Under the pieces are notes generated by a model. It had not been told where the DNA came from. It made no database searches and saw only the letters and a program-made list of their open reading frames with translations. A DNA stretch of 64,000 bases from the NCBI GenBank assembly GCA_910587365.1, contig CAJUKJ010000002.1, positions 153,278 through 217,277 on the forward strand, written 5' to 3'. Both the position numbers and the translations under genes were made by a program. Source of the stretch: an uncultured Christensenellaceae bacterium. Lineage in GTDB: Bacteria > Bacillota > Clostridia > Christensenellales > Borkfalkiaceae. Positions 26,741 to 35,046 of this stretch are shown here, piece by piece; the first letter of the stretch is position 1, and each line of letters opens with the position of its first letter.

Positions 26741-26842
26741 TAAAATAACGCCGAAAAACGTAGGGATGATTTACTTCGCCCGTTAAGCGTTTTACGACAA
26801 CAATCTCACGGCAAATATTTTGCTTGCAAAAAATTTGCGTGA
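26741..26842. repeat. Intergenic repeat family B upstream of smc
   Basis: About 100 bp (AACGCCGAAAAACG ... GTTTTACGACAACAATCTCA ... to TTTGCGTGA) aligns with 45761-45862 upstream of the flavoprotein gene. Its 3' end (26806-26842) is a member of the TCACG...CGTGA palindrome family. It sits just before the smc Shine-Dalgarno site. Confidence 0.65.
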
Positions 26843-26853
26843 ACAGAGGTTAT

Positions 26854-29800
26854 ATGGGTTCATTTAAGCAAATTCAATTAGTAGGTTTTAAATCGTTCGC
26901 AGACAAGACGACCATTCCCCTCGGCGAGGGCGTAACCTGTATAGTCGGGCCAAACGGCTGCGGCAAGTCTAACGTTGCCGACTCTATCCGCTGGGTTCTC
27001 GGCGAGCAGTCAGCAAAGATGATGCGCGGTTCGCAGATGATGGACGTCATTTTCGGCGGAACGGAAGCAAGAAGGCAAATGTCTTTCTGCGAGGTTACGC
27101 TTACCTTCGACAATACAAAGCGCATTTTCGATATCGACTGCGACGAGGTGGAAATGACCCGCCGTCTTTACCGCAGCGGCGACAGTGAATACCTTTTAAA
27201 TAAACAGCCTTCCCGTATGAAAATTTTAACGGGGCTTCTGCACGGCGCGGGTGCCGCAAAGGAAGGTTATTCGATTATCGGACAGGGCAGGATAGAACAG
27301 ATTATGAACGCCAAGCCCGAGGACAGACGTTCGATTTTTGAAGAAGCGACGGGTATAGTCGTATTCAAGGACAGAAAGGCGGATGCGGAAAGAAAGCTTA
27401 ACGCTTCAAAGGACAACCTATACGTTTTCGCACAGCGTATGCAGGAAGTCGAAAGACAGATAGGACCTTTAAAGCGGGCTTCGGAAAACGCGTTAAAATA
27501 CAGGGAACTGTATTCTCAGCTTCGCCACCACGAAATGAACCTTTACATATCCCGCCACGACAGCGCGGAGGGGGAAAAGGAGGAGCTTGACCGCAAAGCC
27601 GTCAAAATCGCAATGCGTATTGCAGAGGTTACGGCACTTTCGGAAAAACTGTTGCAGGAGTACCAGAACCGCCGTGACGAAATTTCCGCAGCGGACGCGG
27701 AGCTGCAAGATTTAAACGAAAGGTTAAGGCGTTACGAAGTCGGCATAGAACACAGAACGGGCGAGTCAAGGCTCTTTACCGAAAAGGCAAGCTCGGTCAA
27801 GGCAAAGCTTGCCGCCGCACAGGAAGACGTAGCGTATTCCGCAAAGCGTATCGACGAAATAGACAGGGAAATACGCCGTAGCGAAGCCTATGCGCAAAAG
27901 AACACAGAAAGAAAGGATTGTCTGCGTTCCTCTACGGACAGCTTCCGTAAGGATATCGAAGAGCTTTCAAAGAGGATAGCGGACTACGAATATATGACGG
28001 GCGAACACCGCAAAAAGGTTATGGATACGTTCAAAGACCTTTCGGATATGCGCCAGAATATGGGTTCGCTTTCCGCCCAGAAGGATTTGCTTAAAGAACG
28101 ACTTGCGGAAATCCAGTCGGAAATGGAAAAAATACGCACCCGCCGCGACGGCTTGAAGGGCGACTACGACAGGTGTATAGAAAGGGGTAAACAGCTTAAC
28201 AACCTTCTCGGCAACGAGAACGAGCTTGTGGATAAAGCCGAAGCCAAGACCCGTGAAATAGAAGAAAAAATTCAACAGCTTATCAGGCAGACCTACGACA
28301 CGCAGGCGCAGATTGCAAGTTTAAACGACAGCCTGACTACCTGCCGCGCACTCCGCGACAGGTTCGACGGTTACATTTATTCGGTCAAAAAGCTTTTAAG
28401 CGACGCAAGAAACGACTTGGTTCTTTCGGAAAAAATCGAAGGGCTTATAGCGGACATCGTGCGCTGCGACGGCGACTATGAAGTGGCAATCGAAACCGCG
28501 TTCGGCGGAGCAATGCAAAACGTAATAACGCGCACGCGCGACGACGCGAGATATCTCATTGAATACTTAAAGCGCACGCGTTCGGGTCAGGTTACGTTCC
28601 TTCCCGTCGAAGCTCTCCGCCCCAGACTCGAAAACGACCAGATAAAGTCTGCGGTACGCGACAAGGGTGCAATAGGCTTTGCGATAAACCTTGTCCGCTT
28701 CGATAAAAAATTTGAAAACGTTATACATAACCTTCTCGGTAACACTCTCATTGTAGACAATATACAAAACGCAACGCAGATTGCACACAGATATCCCCGC
28801 GCATTTAAAATAGTAACGCTCGACGGCGACGTTATTTCCACAACGGGTTCTATGACGGGCGGCTCCAAGCGTGAAATCGCGGGTAACTTACTTGCAAACG
28901 AAAGGCGCATAAAGGAAATAGAAGAGGGTATTTCCGCAAAGAAAAACCTTTTAAGCCGTGCCGAAGCAAAGCGCAGGGAGCTTGACGAAAGCAAAACGCA
29001 GGCAAGCACCGAACAGCAGCTTTTAATCAGGCGTTTGCAGGACGCGAGGTTAGAGCTTGCCGCCGTTACCGAAAAGCAGGATTCGCTGTTAAAAAGCGTG
29101 ACGGGCGCGGAAAGCGAATATGCCGCATACGGTCAGTCGCAAAAAGCTTTACAGGACAGACTTTCCACCCTCGACAGCGAATATTCGGGTATCAGCAAGG
29201 GCGCAAGCGATTTGTCCGAGCAGTCCGACAAGGCTTCCTCCGCAATCGACGATATGAGCGCGGAATACGACAAGTTGACTGCGGAGCGCAATGCAAAGAC
29301 GGAAAAGCTTAACGCCTTACTCGTGGAAATAGCTTCGCTCGAAAGCGCGTTGAAGTCGGGCGAAGAAAACGTAAAAAGACTGAACGGCGAAAAGGAAACG
29401 CTTACCGTAAGGCTTGAAAAGACCAAAGCAAGCATTCCTCAGATTGAAGAGGAAATGCGCACCTTTACACGTCAGGCGCAGCAGGCGGCACTTTCCAAGG
29501 AAGAGCAGGAAGTCGTCGCCGACCTCAACAGACAAGTTGCGGAGGTTCAGCAGCGCAAGGAAGATTTAAACAAGCGCGTAATGCAATACGATGCGGAAAG
29601 GCTTGCCGTTTATAAGGAAAAGGAAGAGCTTACCAAACAGCAAAGCACCCTCGCGCTTGCACTCCAAAAGATAGACAGCGACCTCGAATACTTGCAGACG
29701 CGTATTTCGGAAGAGTACGGCGAGGACTATGAAGGCTGTCTTAAATATAAGGAAGAGGGTTACGATACGACTTCCGCGGGACAGACGATTGCTAACCTTA

Positions 29801-30453
29801 AAAGAGCGATAACCGTTTTAGGACCGGTAAACCACAACGCTGTTGAGGAATACGACGAGCTTTCGCAAAGATACGAAAAGATGCTGGTCGAAAAGGAAGA
29901 CCTTGAAAAGGCTATTGCCGACCTTACTACCGCGCTTGACGATATCCGTGCGGAAATGCTTAAAATTTTCGACGAGGGCTTTAACCTCATCAACAACAAC
30001 TTCAAGCACACGTTTAAAGAGCTGTTCGGCGGCGGCAAGGCGGAGCTTCAACTCGACTACACCGACTGCGAAGACCCGTTGAATGCGGGCGTGGAAATAA
30101 TCGCCTGCCCTCCCGGCAAAAAGCTTACTAAAATTTCACTTCTTTCAGGCGGCGAACGCGCGCTTACGGCAATTGCTATTCTTTTCGCAATTATAGGAAT
30201 GCGCCCTATGCCCTTCTGCGTACTCGACGAAATTGAAGCGGCGTTGGACGAAGCAAACGTTGCAAGATATGCCAAGTACTTGAAGAAGTTTGCAACCGAT
30301 ACGCAGTTTATAGTAATCACTCACAGAAAACCCACAATGGAAAACGCGGATATCCTTTTCGGCGTAACTATGGAAGAAAAGGGTGTTTCCAAGATAGTTT
30401 CGGTTAAGCTGTCGGAGGTAGAGAGTAAGCTCGGCGGCGACACAGTTGCTTAA
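26854..30453 (+). CDS. smc: Chromosome segregation protein SMC
   Basis: The 1199-aa SMC ATPase is the core of condensin, which organises and separates the chromosome with ScpA/ScpB. The N-terminal Walker A is CIVGPNGCGKSNVADSIRWV. The hinge at about residues 530-670 ends in TTGSMTGGSK. Long coiled coils flank the hinge. The C-terminus has the signature SLLSGGERALTAIAILFA and Walker B FCVLDEIEAALD. The start is ATG 26854 with AGAGG upstream; a longer frame starting with TTG at 26824 lies inside a repeat and is rejected. The last codons (VA-stop) lie in a 155-bp tandem duplication. Confidence 0.97.
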   Translation: MGSFKQIQLVGFKSFADKTTIPLGEGVTCIVGPNGCGKSNVADSIRWVLGEQSAKMMRGSQMMDVIFGGTEARRQMSFCEVTLTFDNTKRIFDIDCDEVEMTRRLYRSGDSEYLLNKQPSRMKILTGLLHGAGAAKEGYSIIGQGRIEQIMNAKPEDRRSIFEEATGIVVFKDRKADAERKLNASKDNLYVFAQRMQEVERQIGPLKRASENALKYRELYSQLRHHEMNLYISRHDSAEGEKEELDRKAVKIAMRIAEVTALSEKLLQEYQNRRDEISAADAELQDLNERLRRYEVGIEHRTGESRLFTEKASSVKAKLAAAQEDVAYSAKRIDEIDREIRRSEAYAQKNTERKDCLRSSTDSFRKDIEELSKRIADYEYMTGEHRKKVMDTFKDLSDMRQNMGSLSAQKDLLKERLAEIQSEMEKIRTRRDGLKGDYDRCIERGKQLNNLLGNENELVDKAEAKTREIEEKIQQLIRQTYDTQAQIASLNDSLTTCRALRDRFDGYIYSVKKLLSDARNDLVLSEKIEGLIADIVRCDGDYEVAIETAFGGAMQNVITRTRDDARYLIEYLKRTRSGQVTFLPVEALRPRLENDQIKSAVRDKGAIGFAINLVRFDKKFENVIHNLLGNTLIVDNIQNATQIAHRYPRAFKIVTLDGDVISTTGSMTGGSKREIAGNLLANERRIKEIEEGISAKKNLLSRAEAKRRELDESKTQASTEQQLLIRRLQDARLELAAVTEKQDSLLKSVTGAESEYAAYGQSQKALQDRLSTLDSEYSGISKGASDLSEQSDKASSAIDDMSAEYDKLTAERNAKTEKLNALLVEIASLESALKSGEENVKRLNGEKETLTVRLEKTKASIPQIEEEMRTFTRQAQQAALSKEEQEVVADLNRQVAEVQQRKEDLNKRVMQYDAERLAVYKEKEELTKQQSTLALALQKIDSDLEYLQTRISEEYGEDYEGCLKYKEEGYDTTSAGQTIANLKRAITVLGPVNHNAVEEYDELSQRYEKMLVEKEDLEKAIADLTTALDDIRAEMLKIFDEGFNLINNNFKHTFKELFGGGKAELQLDYTDCEDPLNAGVEIIACPPGKKLTKISLLSGGERALTAIAILFAIIGMRPMPFCVLDEIEAALDEANVARYAKYLKKFATDTQFIVITHRKPTMENADILFGVTMEEKGVSKIVSVKLSEVESKLGGDTVA

Positions 30454-30754
30454 AACAGCGTATATACATCGCAATACCGCGTTGCGCTCCGCTTCACTTC
30501 GGGTCGCTTACGTTTAAGTAAGCTCCCCTCGTAAATGCTCGCGCGCCTTGTCTTGCTTGCATCTCCGCGGTTTTATCTGATTAAAAATGCGGTAACAGAG
30601 TTGCTTAAAACAGCGTATATACATCGCAATACCGCGTTGCGCTCCGCTTCACTTCGGGTCGCTTACGTTTAAGTAAGCTCCCCTCGTAAATGCTCGCGCG
30701 CCTTGTCTTGCTTGCATCTAAGCAGTATCATTGATTAAAAATAAGGTTATATAT
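30445..30754. repeat. 155-bp tandem duplication with two copies of repeat family A
   Basis: Positions 30445-30564 and 30600-30719 are identical over 120 bp at a spacing of 155 bp. The remaining 35 bp of each unit are diverged but still alike (GATTAAAAAT shared). Each unit includes the last codons and stop of smc and one repeat A copy with its CGCAATACCGCGTTGCG and GCTTACGTTTAAGTAAGC hairpins. The second unit ends in the ftsY ribosome-binding region. Confidence 0.9.
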
Positions 30755-31651
30755 ATGGGTATATTTTCAAAAATAAAAAGCGCGCTTAAAAAGACGCGCG
30801 ACGGACTGGCAGGCGCGCTGTCAAACCTGTTTGCAAAAAACAAGCTCGGCGACGAATTTTACGACGAGCTTGAAGAAATTTTAATAGGCGCAGACATTTC
30901 CGTAACTACGGCGGAGGATATAGTGGACGAACTCCGCGCCGAAGCCAAAAAGGAAAAGCTTAAAGACAGGGAGTTCGTTACCAACCTTTTAAAAGATATA
31001 TTAGAGGAAAAGCTTACCGAGGCGGAGGAGCTTGAAGTTCAGTACCCCGCCGTAATTATGCTTGTGGGCGTAAACGGCGTCGGTAAGACGACAACGGTCG
31101 GCAAGCTTGCAAACTATTTTATAAGCAAGAAAAAGAGCGTTACCGTTGCCGCGGCAGACACCTTCCGTGCCGCCGCAGCAGACCAGCTTACCGTCTGGGC
31201 GGACAGGGCAAAGGTACGCATAGTCAAGCACGAGGAGGGGAGCGACCCTTCGGCTGTCGTGTTCGACGCACTCACTTCCGCAAAGGCAAAGGGTACCGAC
31301 GTGGTTATTATAGATACTGCGGGCAGGCTTCACGTTAAGGCAAACTTGATGGAAGAGCTTAAAAAAATGTCGCGCGTGGTAGAGCGCGAATGTCCCAACG
31401 CAAACTTTTACAAGCTTTTAATACTTGACGCTACGACGGGCGGAAACGCGATAAACCAGGCGGAAGTATTTGACGAAGCTGTCGAACTTGACGGCATAGT
31501 TTTAACCAAGCTTGACAGCTCCGCTAAGGGCGGCTTCGTAATTTCGCTTTGCAGTGAATTGGGTATCCCCGTGGCGTTTGTCGGAACGGGCGAAAAGATG
31601 GAAGACCTTGAAGCGTTTTCAGCAGAGGAATTTATCGACGCATTGATTTAA
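30755..31651 (+). CDS. ftsY: Signal recognition particle receptor FtsY
   Basis: The 298-aa SRP GTPase receptor docks ribosome-SRP complexes at the membrane. The NG domain is complete: MLVGVNGVGKTTTVGKLA (G1), ADTFRAAAADQL (G2), VVIIDTAGRLH (G3), LTKLDSSAKGG (G4) and AFVGTGEKMEDLE (G5). The acidic A domain of E. coli FtsY is absent, as is common in Firmicutes. The start is ATG 30755 with AAGG eight bases upstream; the open frame from TTG 30731 falls in the duplicated leader. It follows smc as in most Firmicutes. Confidence 0.96.
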   Translation: MGIFSKIKSALKKTRDGLAGALSNLFAKNKLGDEFYDELEEILIGADISVTTAEDIVDELRAEAKKEKLKDREFVTNLLKDILEEKLTEAEELEVQYPAVIMLVGVNGVGKTTTVGKLANYFISKKKSVTVAAADTFRAAAADQLTVWADRAKVRIVKHEEGSDPSAVVFDALTSAKAKGTDVVIIDTAGRLHVKANLMEELKKMSRVVERECPNANFYKLLILDATTGGNAINQAEVFDEAVELDGIVLTKLDSSAKGGFVISLCSELGIPVAFVGTGEKMEDLEAFSAEEFIDALI

Positions 31652-31653
31652 GT

Positions 31654-31696
31654 TCACAAATTTTTAAAGCTATTCTGCGCTTTAAAAATTTCGTGA
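31654..31696. repeat. Palindromic repeat family C, copy after ftsY
   Basis: TCACAAATTTTTAAAGC and GCTTTAAAAATTTCGTGA flank a TATTCTGC centre. It is a long imperfect palindrome immediately after the ftsY stop and could also act as a terminator. Confidence 0.65.
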
Positions 31697-31964
31697 TTAA
31701 AAAGGCACTTCTCCGTACTGCAATGAAAACAGTGCGTTCGGTCATCGCTTGCGCTTTACATTATGCGCAAGCTTACCTCGGACAACAAAACAGCGCACTG
31801 TGCTGTTTTGGGAAATTTGTCCTCGCCCTTTCTTTGCGTGATATTAAGGGCAAACTTATTGTATAATCACACAAATTCAATCCGCTCAGGCGAAAGTTTT
31901 CGCAAATTGTGTCTGCCTGCCCAAAAGTGTGATTTTGGGCGGCAACGTAAGCAATAATCCTCTT

Positions 31965-31992
31965 GCCCTCCCCCATAATAAAGGGGGAGGGC
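31965..31992. repeat. GC-rich perfect hairpin
   Basis: GCCCTCCCCC (31965-31974) pairs perfectly with GGGGGAGGGC (31983-31992) across an AT loop, followed by a purine-rich GGGGTGAGGG run. It lies in the gene-free stretch. Confidence 0.6.
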
Positions 31993-32079
31993 TAGGGGTG
32001 AGGGTTGTGTAATTTTACATTTTAATATTAATTTATGACACAATCCTTTTGCTATTTGGCAAAGTGAATATGAATACAA

Positions 32080-32118
32080 GGCGCGGGACGAAATTTTTCG
32101 TCCCGCGCCTCTTTCTTA
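32080..32118 (+). terminator. Strong hairpin with T-rich tail
   Basis: GGCGCGGGACGAAA (32080-32093) pairs with TTTCGTCCCGCGCC (32096-32109) and is followed by TCTTTCTTA. It could end plus-strand transcription from ftsY or, read the other way, the rubrerythrin operon. Confidence 0.6.
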
Positions 32119-32172
32119 GATAATTGGCGTTACTGCCAAAATTACATTTTCGGGCAAGCAGACCCTTTCATA

Positions 32173-32215
32173 TCACAAAAATTGTTGCGCACAGAATAGC
32201 GCGAAGATTTTGTGA
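32173..32215. repeat. Palindromic repeat family C copy
   Basis: TCACAAAAATTGTTGCGC and GCGCGAAGATTTTGTGA flank ACAGAATA. The shared GCGCAGAATAGCGC-like centre and TCACR/YGTGA ends mark the family. It ends 7 nt before the stop of the small ORF at 32222. Confidence 0.65.
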
Positions 32216-32221
32216 ATATAG

Positions 32222-32341
32222 TTACAAATCGTCCACGTCCTGAATAGGTTTTCCTCCATCTATAGGCGTACCCGTGTAACTACCGTTAGGGTCATAGCTG
32301 TCTTTAAACTTATTTACAGTTTTTCGAGTTGCTTTTGCCAC
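32222..32341 (-). CDS. 39-aa small protein with DPNGSYTG...QDVDDL tail
   Basis: A GTG start at 32341 is preceded by GGAG at a 9-nt spacing and gives MAKATRKTVNKFKDSYDPNG followed by SYTGTPIDGGKPIQDVDDL. Tails of the form DPxGSYTGxP...QDxDDL are, as I recall, frequent on small Firmicutes proteins, which argues for real coding. The first part overlaps the 41-aa ORF in another frame. It may be the third gene of the rubrerythrin operon, or the end of a longer ORF damaged by a frameshift; the frame remains open upstream (RIVQAARIATAKL...) without an ATG. Function unknown. Confidence 0.55.
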   Translation of the reverse strand: MAKATRKTVNKFKDSYDPNGSYTGTPIDGGKPIQDVDDL

Positions 32342-32435
32342 TGTTCTTTGCTCCGCTGTTGTTAGCTTTGCCGTTGCAATTCTTGCTGCCTGAACAATTC
32401 TTTTCAGACTGCTTGTTTTCGTTAGTCTTTCTCAT
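32310..32435 (-). CDS. 41-aa Asn/Ser/Lys/Cys-rich small protein
   Basis: ATG 32435 overlaps the rubrerythrin stop by 4 nt (ATGA) and has a strong AAAAGGAG site six bases upstream. The peptide (MRKTNENKQSEKNC then SGSKNC and a Gly/Asn/Ser/Lys-rich end with NCK) contains three NC motifs and no hydrophobic core. Coupling to rubrerythrin suggests a role in redox or metal handling, for instance Cys-based metal binding, but this is only inference. Its 3' end overlaps the 39-aa ORF out of frame. Confidence 0.55.
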   Translation of the reverse strand: MRKTNENKQSEKNCSGSKNCNGKANNSGAKNSGKSNSKNCK

Positions 32436-33028
32436 ATTTTCTCCTTTTGAAACGGAATATGCAATTCAACGTAACCCTGACTTGATTTGCATAAGGGGCA
32501 AACGTCCCAAGCCTTTGTTGACGTATGCATATAACCGCATTCGCTGCAAATATAAAGAATAGGCGATTCGTTACTGAAAAGCACTCCTTTCGTAAACGCT
32601 TCGTGAAGATAATTGAAAATCATTTCGTGCCTGACTTCAACTTGTGCAACAAGTTTAAAAAGTGCGGCAATGTCCTTAAAACCTTCTTCTTCCGCGTCCT
32701 TTGCAAAGGCAGGATAAATAACGGCGTGTTCCTCGTGTTCGTCCTTTGCGGCAAGTGCTAAGCTTTCGCCCAAGTCGCCGCTATGAAAGGGATAACCCGC
32801 ATTCAAGTCGATATTTTCAAGGTTTTCTCCGCGCTTTGAAAGCTCTTCAAAGAACCTTCTTGCGTGTTCCGTTTCGTTTTTTGCAAGCACCTTAATAGTG
32901 TCGGCAAGGGTAACGTATCCCTGTTGCGTCGCAAGTCTTGCTATAAGCTGATAGCGCATACCCGCCTGACTTTCGCCTGCAAAGCTCCTTGCTAAATTGT
33001 TATAAGTCTTAGTTCCGTCAAATTGCAT
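32432..33028 (-). CDS. rbr: Rubrerythrin
   Basis: The 198-aa non-haem iron peroxidase reduces H2O2 in anaerobes. The N-terminal ferritin-like diiron domain has the Glu/His ligands in FAGESQAGMRYQ, NETEHARRFFEEL, KDEHEEHAVIYP and QVEVRHEMIF. The C-terminal rubredoxin-like domain has paired Cys in ICSECGYMH and CPLCKSSQGY. The start is ATG 33028 (MQFDGTKTY), with GGAGG upstream; the longer frame uses a TTG. Electrons probably come from a rubredoxin or flavoprotein partner encoded elsewhere. Two small ORFs follow in an overlapping arrangement. Confidence 0.93.
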   Translation of the reverse strand: MQFDGTKTYNNLARSFAGESQAGMRYQLIARLATQQGYVTLADTIKVLAKNETEHARRFFEELSKRGENLENIDLNAGYPFHSGDLGESLALAAKDEHEEHAVIYPAFAKDAEEEGFKDIAALFKLVAQVEVRHEMIFNYLHEAFTKGVLFSNESPILYICSECGYMHTSTKAWDVCPLCKSSQGYVELHIPFQKEKI

Positions 33029-33123
33029 ATTTTCCTCCGTCAAAACTTATTGTGAACCGATTTTCACATTTTATGCAATGTATGAAATTTTAATGATTTT
33101 TCAAGTTTCATCACACTATATGT

Positions 33124-33152
33124 TTTACAGAAATATAATTATATGGTATTAT
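33124..33152 (+). promoter_or_regulatory. Promoter of the heterodimeric ABC exporter
   Basis: TTTACA (33124-33129), a 17-nt spacer and TATTAT (33147-33152), 31 nt before the start codon. Confidence 0.6.
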
Positions 33153-33183
33153 TTTATACAATTACAGGAAATATAGGTAAAAA

Positions 33184-35046
33184 ATGTTTAAGCTTTACAA
33201 GAAATTAAGTACAAGGGATTGGATACTTTTAATAGTTCTGGCAGGACTTACCGTCTTGCAGGTCTACTGCACGATGACGCTTGTGGACTATATCCAGAAC
33301 ATTATACAGTCGATAACTTATTTAAACTACCATAATAATCCCGAGCTTTTCGGCGAGGGCGTCAGCGCGATAGTAAGCGCGGGCGGTTGGGACGCGTTGC
33401 TTGCGCAAATTGACGCGGGCAGCGAAGAATACGCAATGTTCAGTGCCGTTGCCGCCGCAACCGCGGGTAAAATATGGTACAACGGCGGAATGATGCTGCT
33501 TATTGCCGCAGGTACCGTGGCTACGCAGACTTTGGTCGGAATGATAGCCGCGTTCGTAGCTTCGGGACTTTCCGCAAGGATACGCTCTGCAGTTTACGCA
33601 AAAGTAGACTCGTTTTCCATTGCGGAACGCGAAAGATTTTCCACGCCGTCGCTTATTACAAGGACTACAAACGATGTCCAGCAGGTAATGCTTGCAAACA
33701 TATTGATGCTGCGTATGGCATTTGCCGCACCCGTTACGGCAATATGGGCAATTTTAAAAATCCAGACGGCAAGCACACAGCTTACGGTTGCTACGATAGT
33801 GGCGGTTGTGCTTCTCGTTCTGTTCCTTACTTTTTTAATGCTAATCGTTCTGCCCAAGTTTAGGTTAATGCAAAAATTAATCGACAGGCTTAATTGCGTA
33901 TCGCGCGAAAACTTGACGGGTATCCGCGTTATCCGCGCATATAACGCCGAAAGCTTCCAGCAGGAGAAATTTGAAAAGGCGAATACGGCAATTACCCGCG
34001 CCCAGCTTTTCACGGGCAGGCTGATGTCGTTGATGTCGCCCGTAATGATTTTAATTATGAACGGCGTTTCGCTTGCAATATATTGGATAGGTGCGTCGCT
34101 TATTAATAAGGGCGCAACAGACTACGCAACGATAGCGGCGTTTATGCAGCTTGCCTCGCAAATAATTATGGCGTTTATGATGCTTATGATGATGTTTGTG
34201 CTTATGCCCCGTGCGCAGGTTTCGGCAAAGCGTATAAACGAAGTGTTGGAAACTCCCCTGTCGGTAACCGACCCCCAAACCGAAAAACAGCTTACCGAAA
34301 AGGGAACGGTAGAGTTTAAAAACGTATCGTTCAGCTATCCCGGTTCGTCCGAAAAGGTAATCAAAAACGTCAGTTTCAGGGCGGAAAAGGGCGAAACCGT
34401 TGCATTTATCGGTTCAACGGGCAGCGGTAAATCAACGCTTATCAATCTCGTTCCCCGCTTTTTCGACGCGACGGAAGGCGAGGTTCTCGTTGACGGCGTT
34501 AACGTAAAGGAAATAAAGCAGAAAACCCTCCGCTCTTTAATAGGCTACGTTCCGCAAAAGGGTTTGCTGTTTTCGGGAACGGTAAAAAGCAATATTGCGT
34601 TCGGTAAAGAAGATTTATCGGAAGAGCAAATTATTAATGCGGCAAAGATAGCGGAAGCTGATGAATTTATTACTAAAATGGAAAAGGGGTACGACTCTGA
34701 AATTTCACAGGGCGGCAAAAACGTATCGGGCGGACAGAAACAACGTCTTTCAATTGCCCGCGCAGTTGCAATCGACCCCGAGATATTCATATTCGACGAT
34801 TCGTTTTCCGCACTCGACTATAAAACGGATAAAAAGGTACGCGAAAACCTTAAAGAGGGGGCAAAGGGCGCAACAAAGCTGATTATCGCCCAGCGCATAG
34901 GAACTATTCTCGACGCGGACAAAATTATAGTTCTCGACAGCGGAAACGTAGTGGGCTGCGGCAAGCATAAAGAGCTGTTGGAATCCTGCGACGTTTATCG
35001 CGAAATAGCGGTTTCGCAGCTTTCAAAGGAGGAACTCGGTTTATGA
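33184..35046 (+). CDS. ABC exporter half-transporter with degenerate ATP site
   Basis: The 620-aa protein has six membrane helices (residues ~15-330), then an ATPase domain. Walker A is GSTGSGKSTL and the signature is VSGGQKQRLS. Walker B is IFIFDDSFSALD, where the usual catalytic Glu is Asp. The switch His is replaced by Gln (IIAQRIGTI). Such changes mark the degenerate subunit of heterodimeric exporters like BmrCD/TM287-288, whose partner carries the active site. A ~60-residue insertion after helix 1 is extracellular. The gene overlaps its partner by 4 nt. Substrate unknown; drugs or lipids are likely. Confidence 0.9.
   Translation: MFKLYKKLSTRDWILLIVLAGLTVLQVYCTMTLVDYIQNIIQSITYLNYHNNPELFGEGVSAIVSAGGWDALLAQIDAGSEEYAMFSAVAAATAGKIWYNGGMMLLIAAGTVATQTLVGMIAAFVASGLSARIRSAVYAKVDSFSIAERERFSTPSLITRTTNDVQQVMLANILMLRMAFAAPVTAIWAILKIQTASTQLTVATIVAVVLLVLFLTFLMLIVLPKFRLMQKLIDRLNCVSRENLTGIRVIRAYNAESFQQEKFEKANTAITRAQLFTGRLMSLMSPVMILIMNGVSLAIYWIGASLINKGATDYATIAAFMQLASQIIMAFMMLMMMFVLMPRAQVSAKRINEVLETPLSVTDPQTEKQLTEKGTVEFKNVSFSYPGSSEKVIKNVSFRAEKGETVAFIGSTGSGKSTLINLVPRFFDATEGEVLVDGVNVKEIKQKTLRSLIGYVPQKGLLFSGTVKSNIAFGKEDLSEEQIINAAKIAEADEFITKMEKGYDSEISQGGKNVSGGQKQRLSIARAVAIDPEIFIFDDSFSALDYKTDKKVRENLKEGAKGATKLIIAQRIGTILDADKIIVLDSGNVVGCGKHKELLESCDVYREIAVSQLSKEELGL

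Larger units (their letters stand above)
31652..32221. other. 570-bp gene-free stretch rich in hairpins
   Basis: No convincing gene is present. The stretch contains a family C palindrome (31654-31696), GCTTGCGC/GCGCAAGC (31747-31772) and AAAACAGC/GCTGTTTT (31788-31810) inverted repeats in a possible fifth repeat A copy, a perfect GCCCTCCCCC/GGGGGAGGGC hairpin (31965-31992), a GGCGCGGGACGAAA hairpin (32080-32109) and another family C palindrome (32173-32215). Confidence 0.7.

Noticed and set aside
26824..26853. Upstream extension of smc from a TTG codon
   Set aside because: The extension lies within a palindromic repeat and lacks a ribosome site, whereas ATG 26854 has AGAGG and gives the usual SMC N-terminus.
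28227..28235. TGTGGATAA, a perfect DnaA-box match
   Set aside because: It is a single box inside the smc coding region with no cluster around it, and is explained by the codons of the coiled coil.
31763..31957. 64-codon open frame in the gene-free stretch after ftsY
   Set aside because: It crosses several inverted repeats, has no ribosome site and has an improbable composition.
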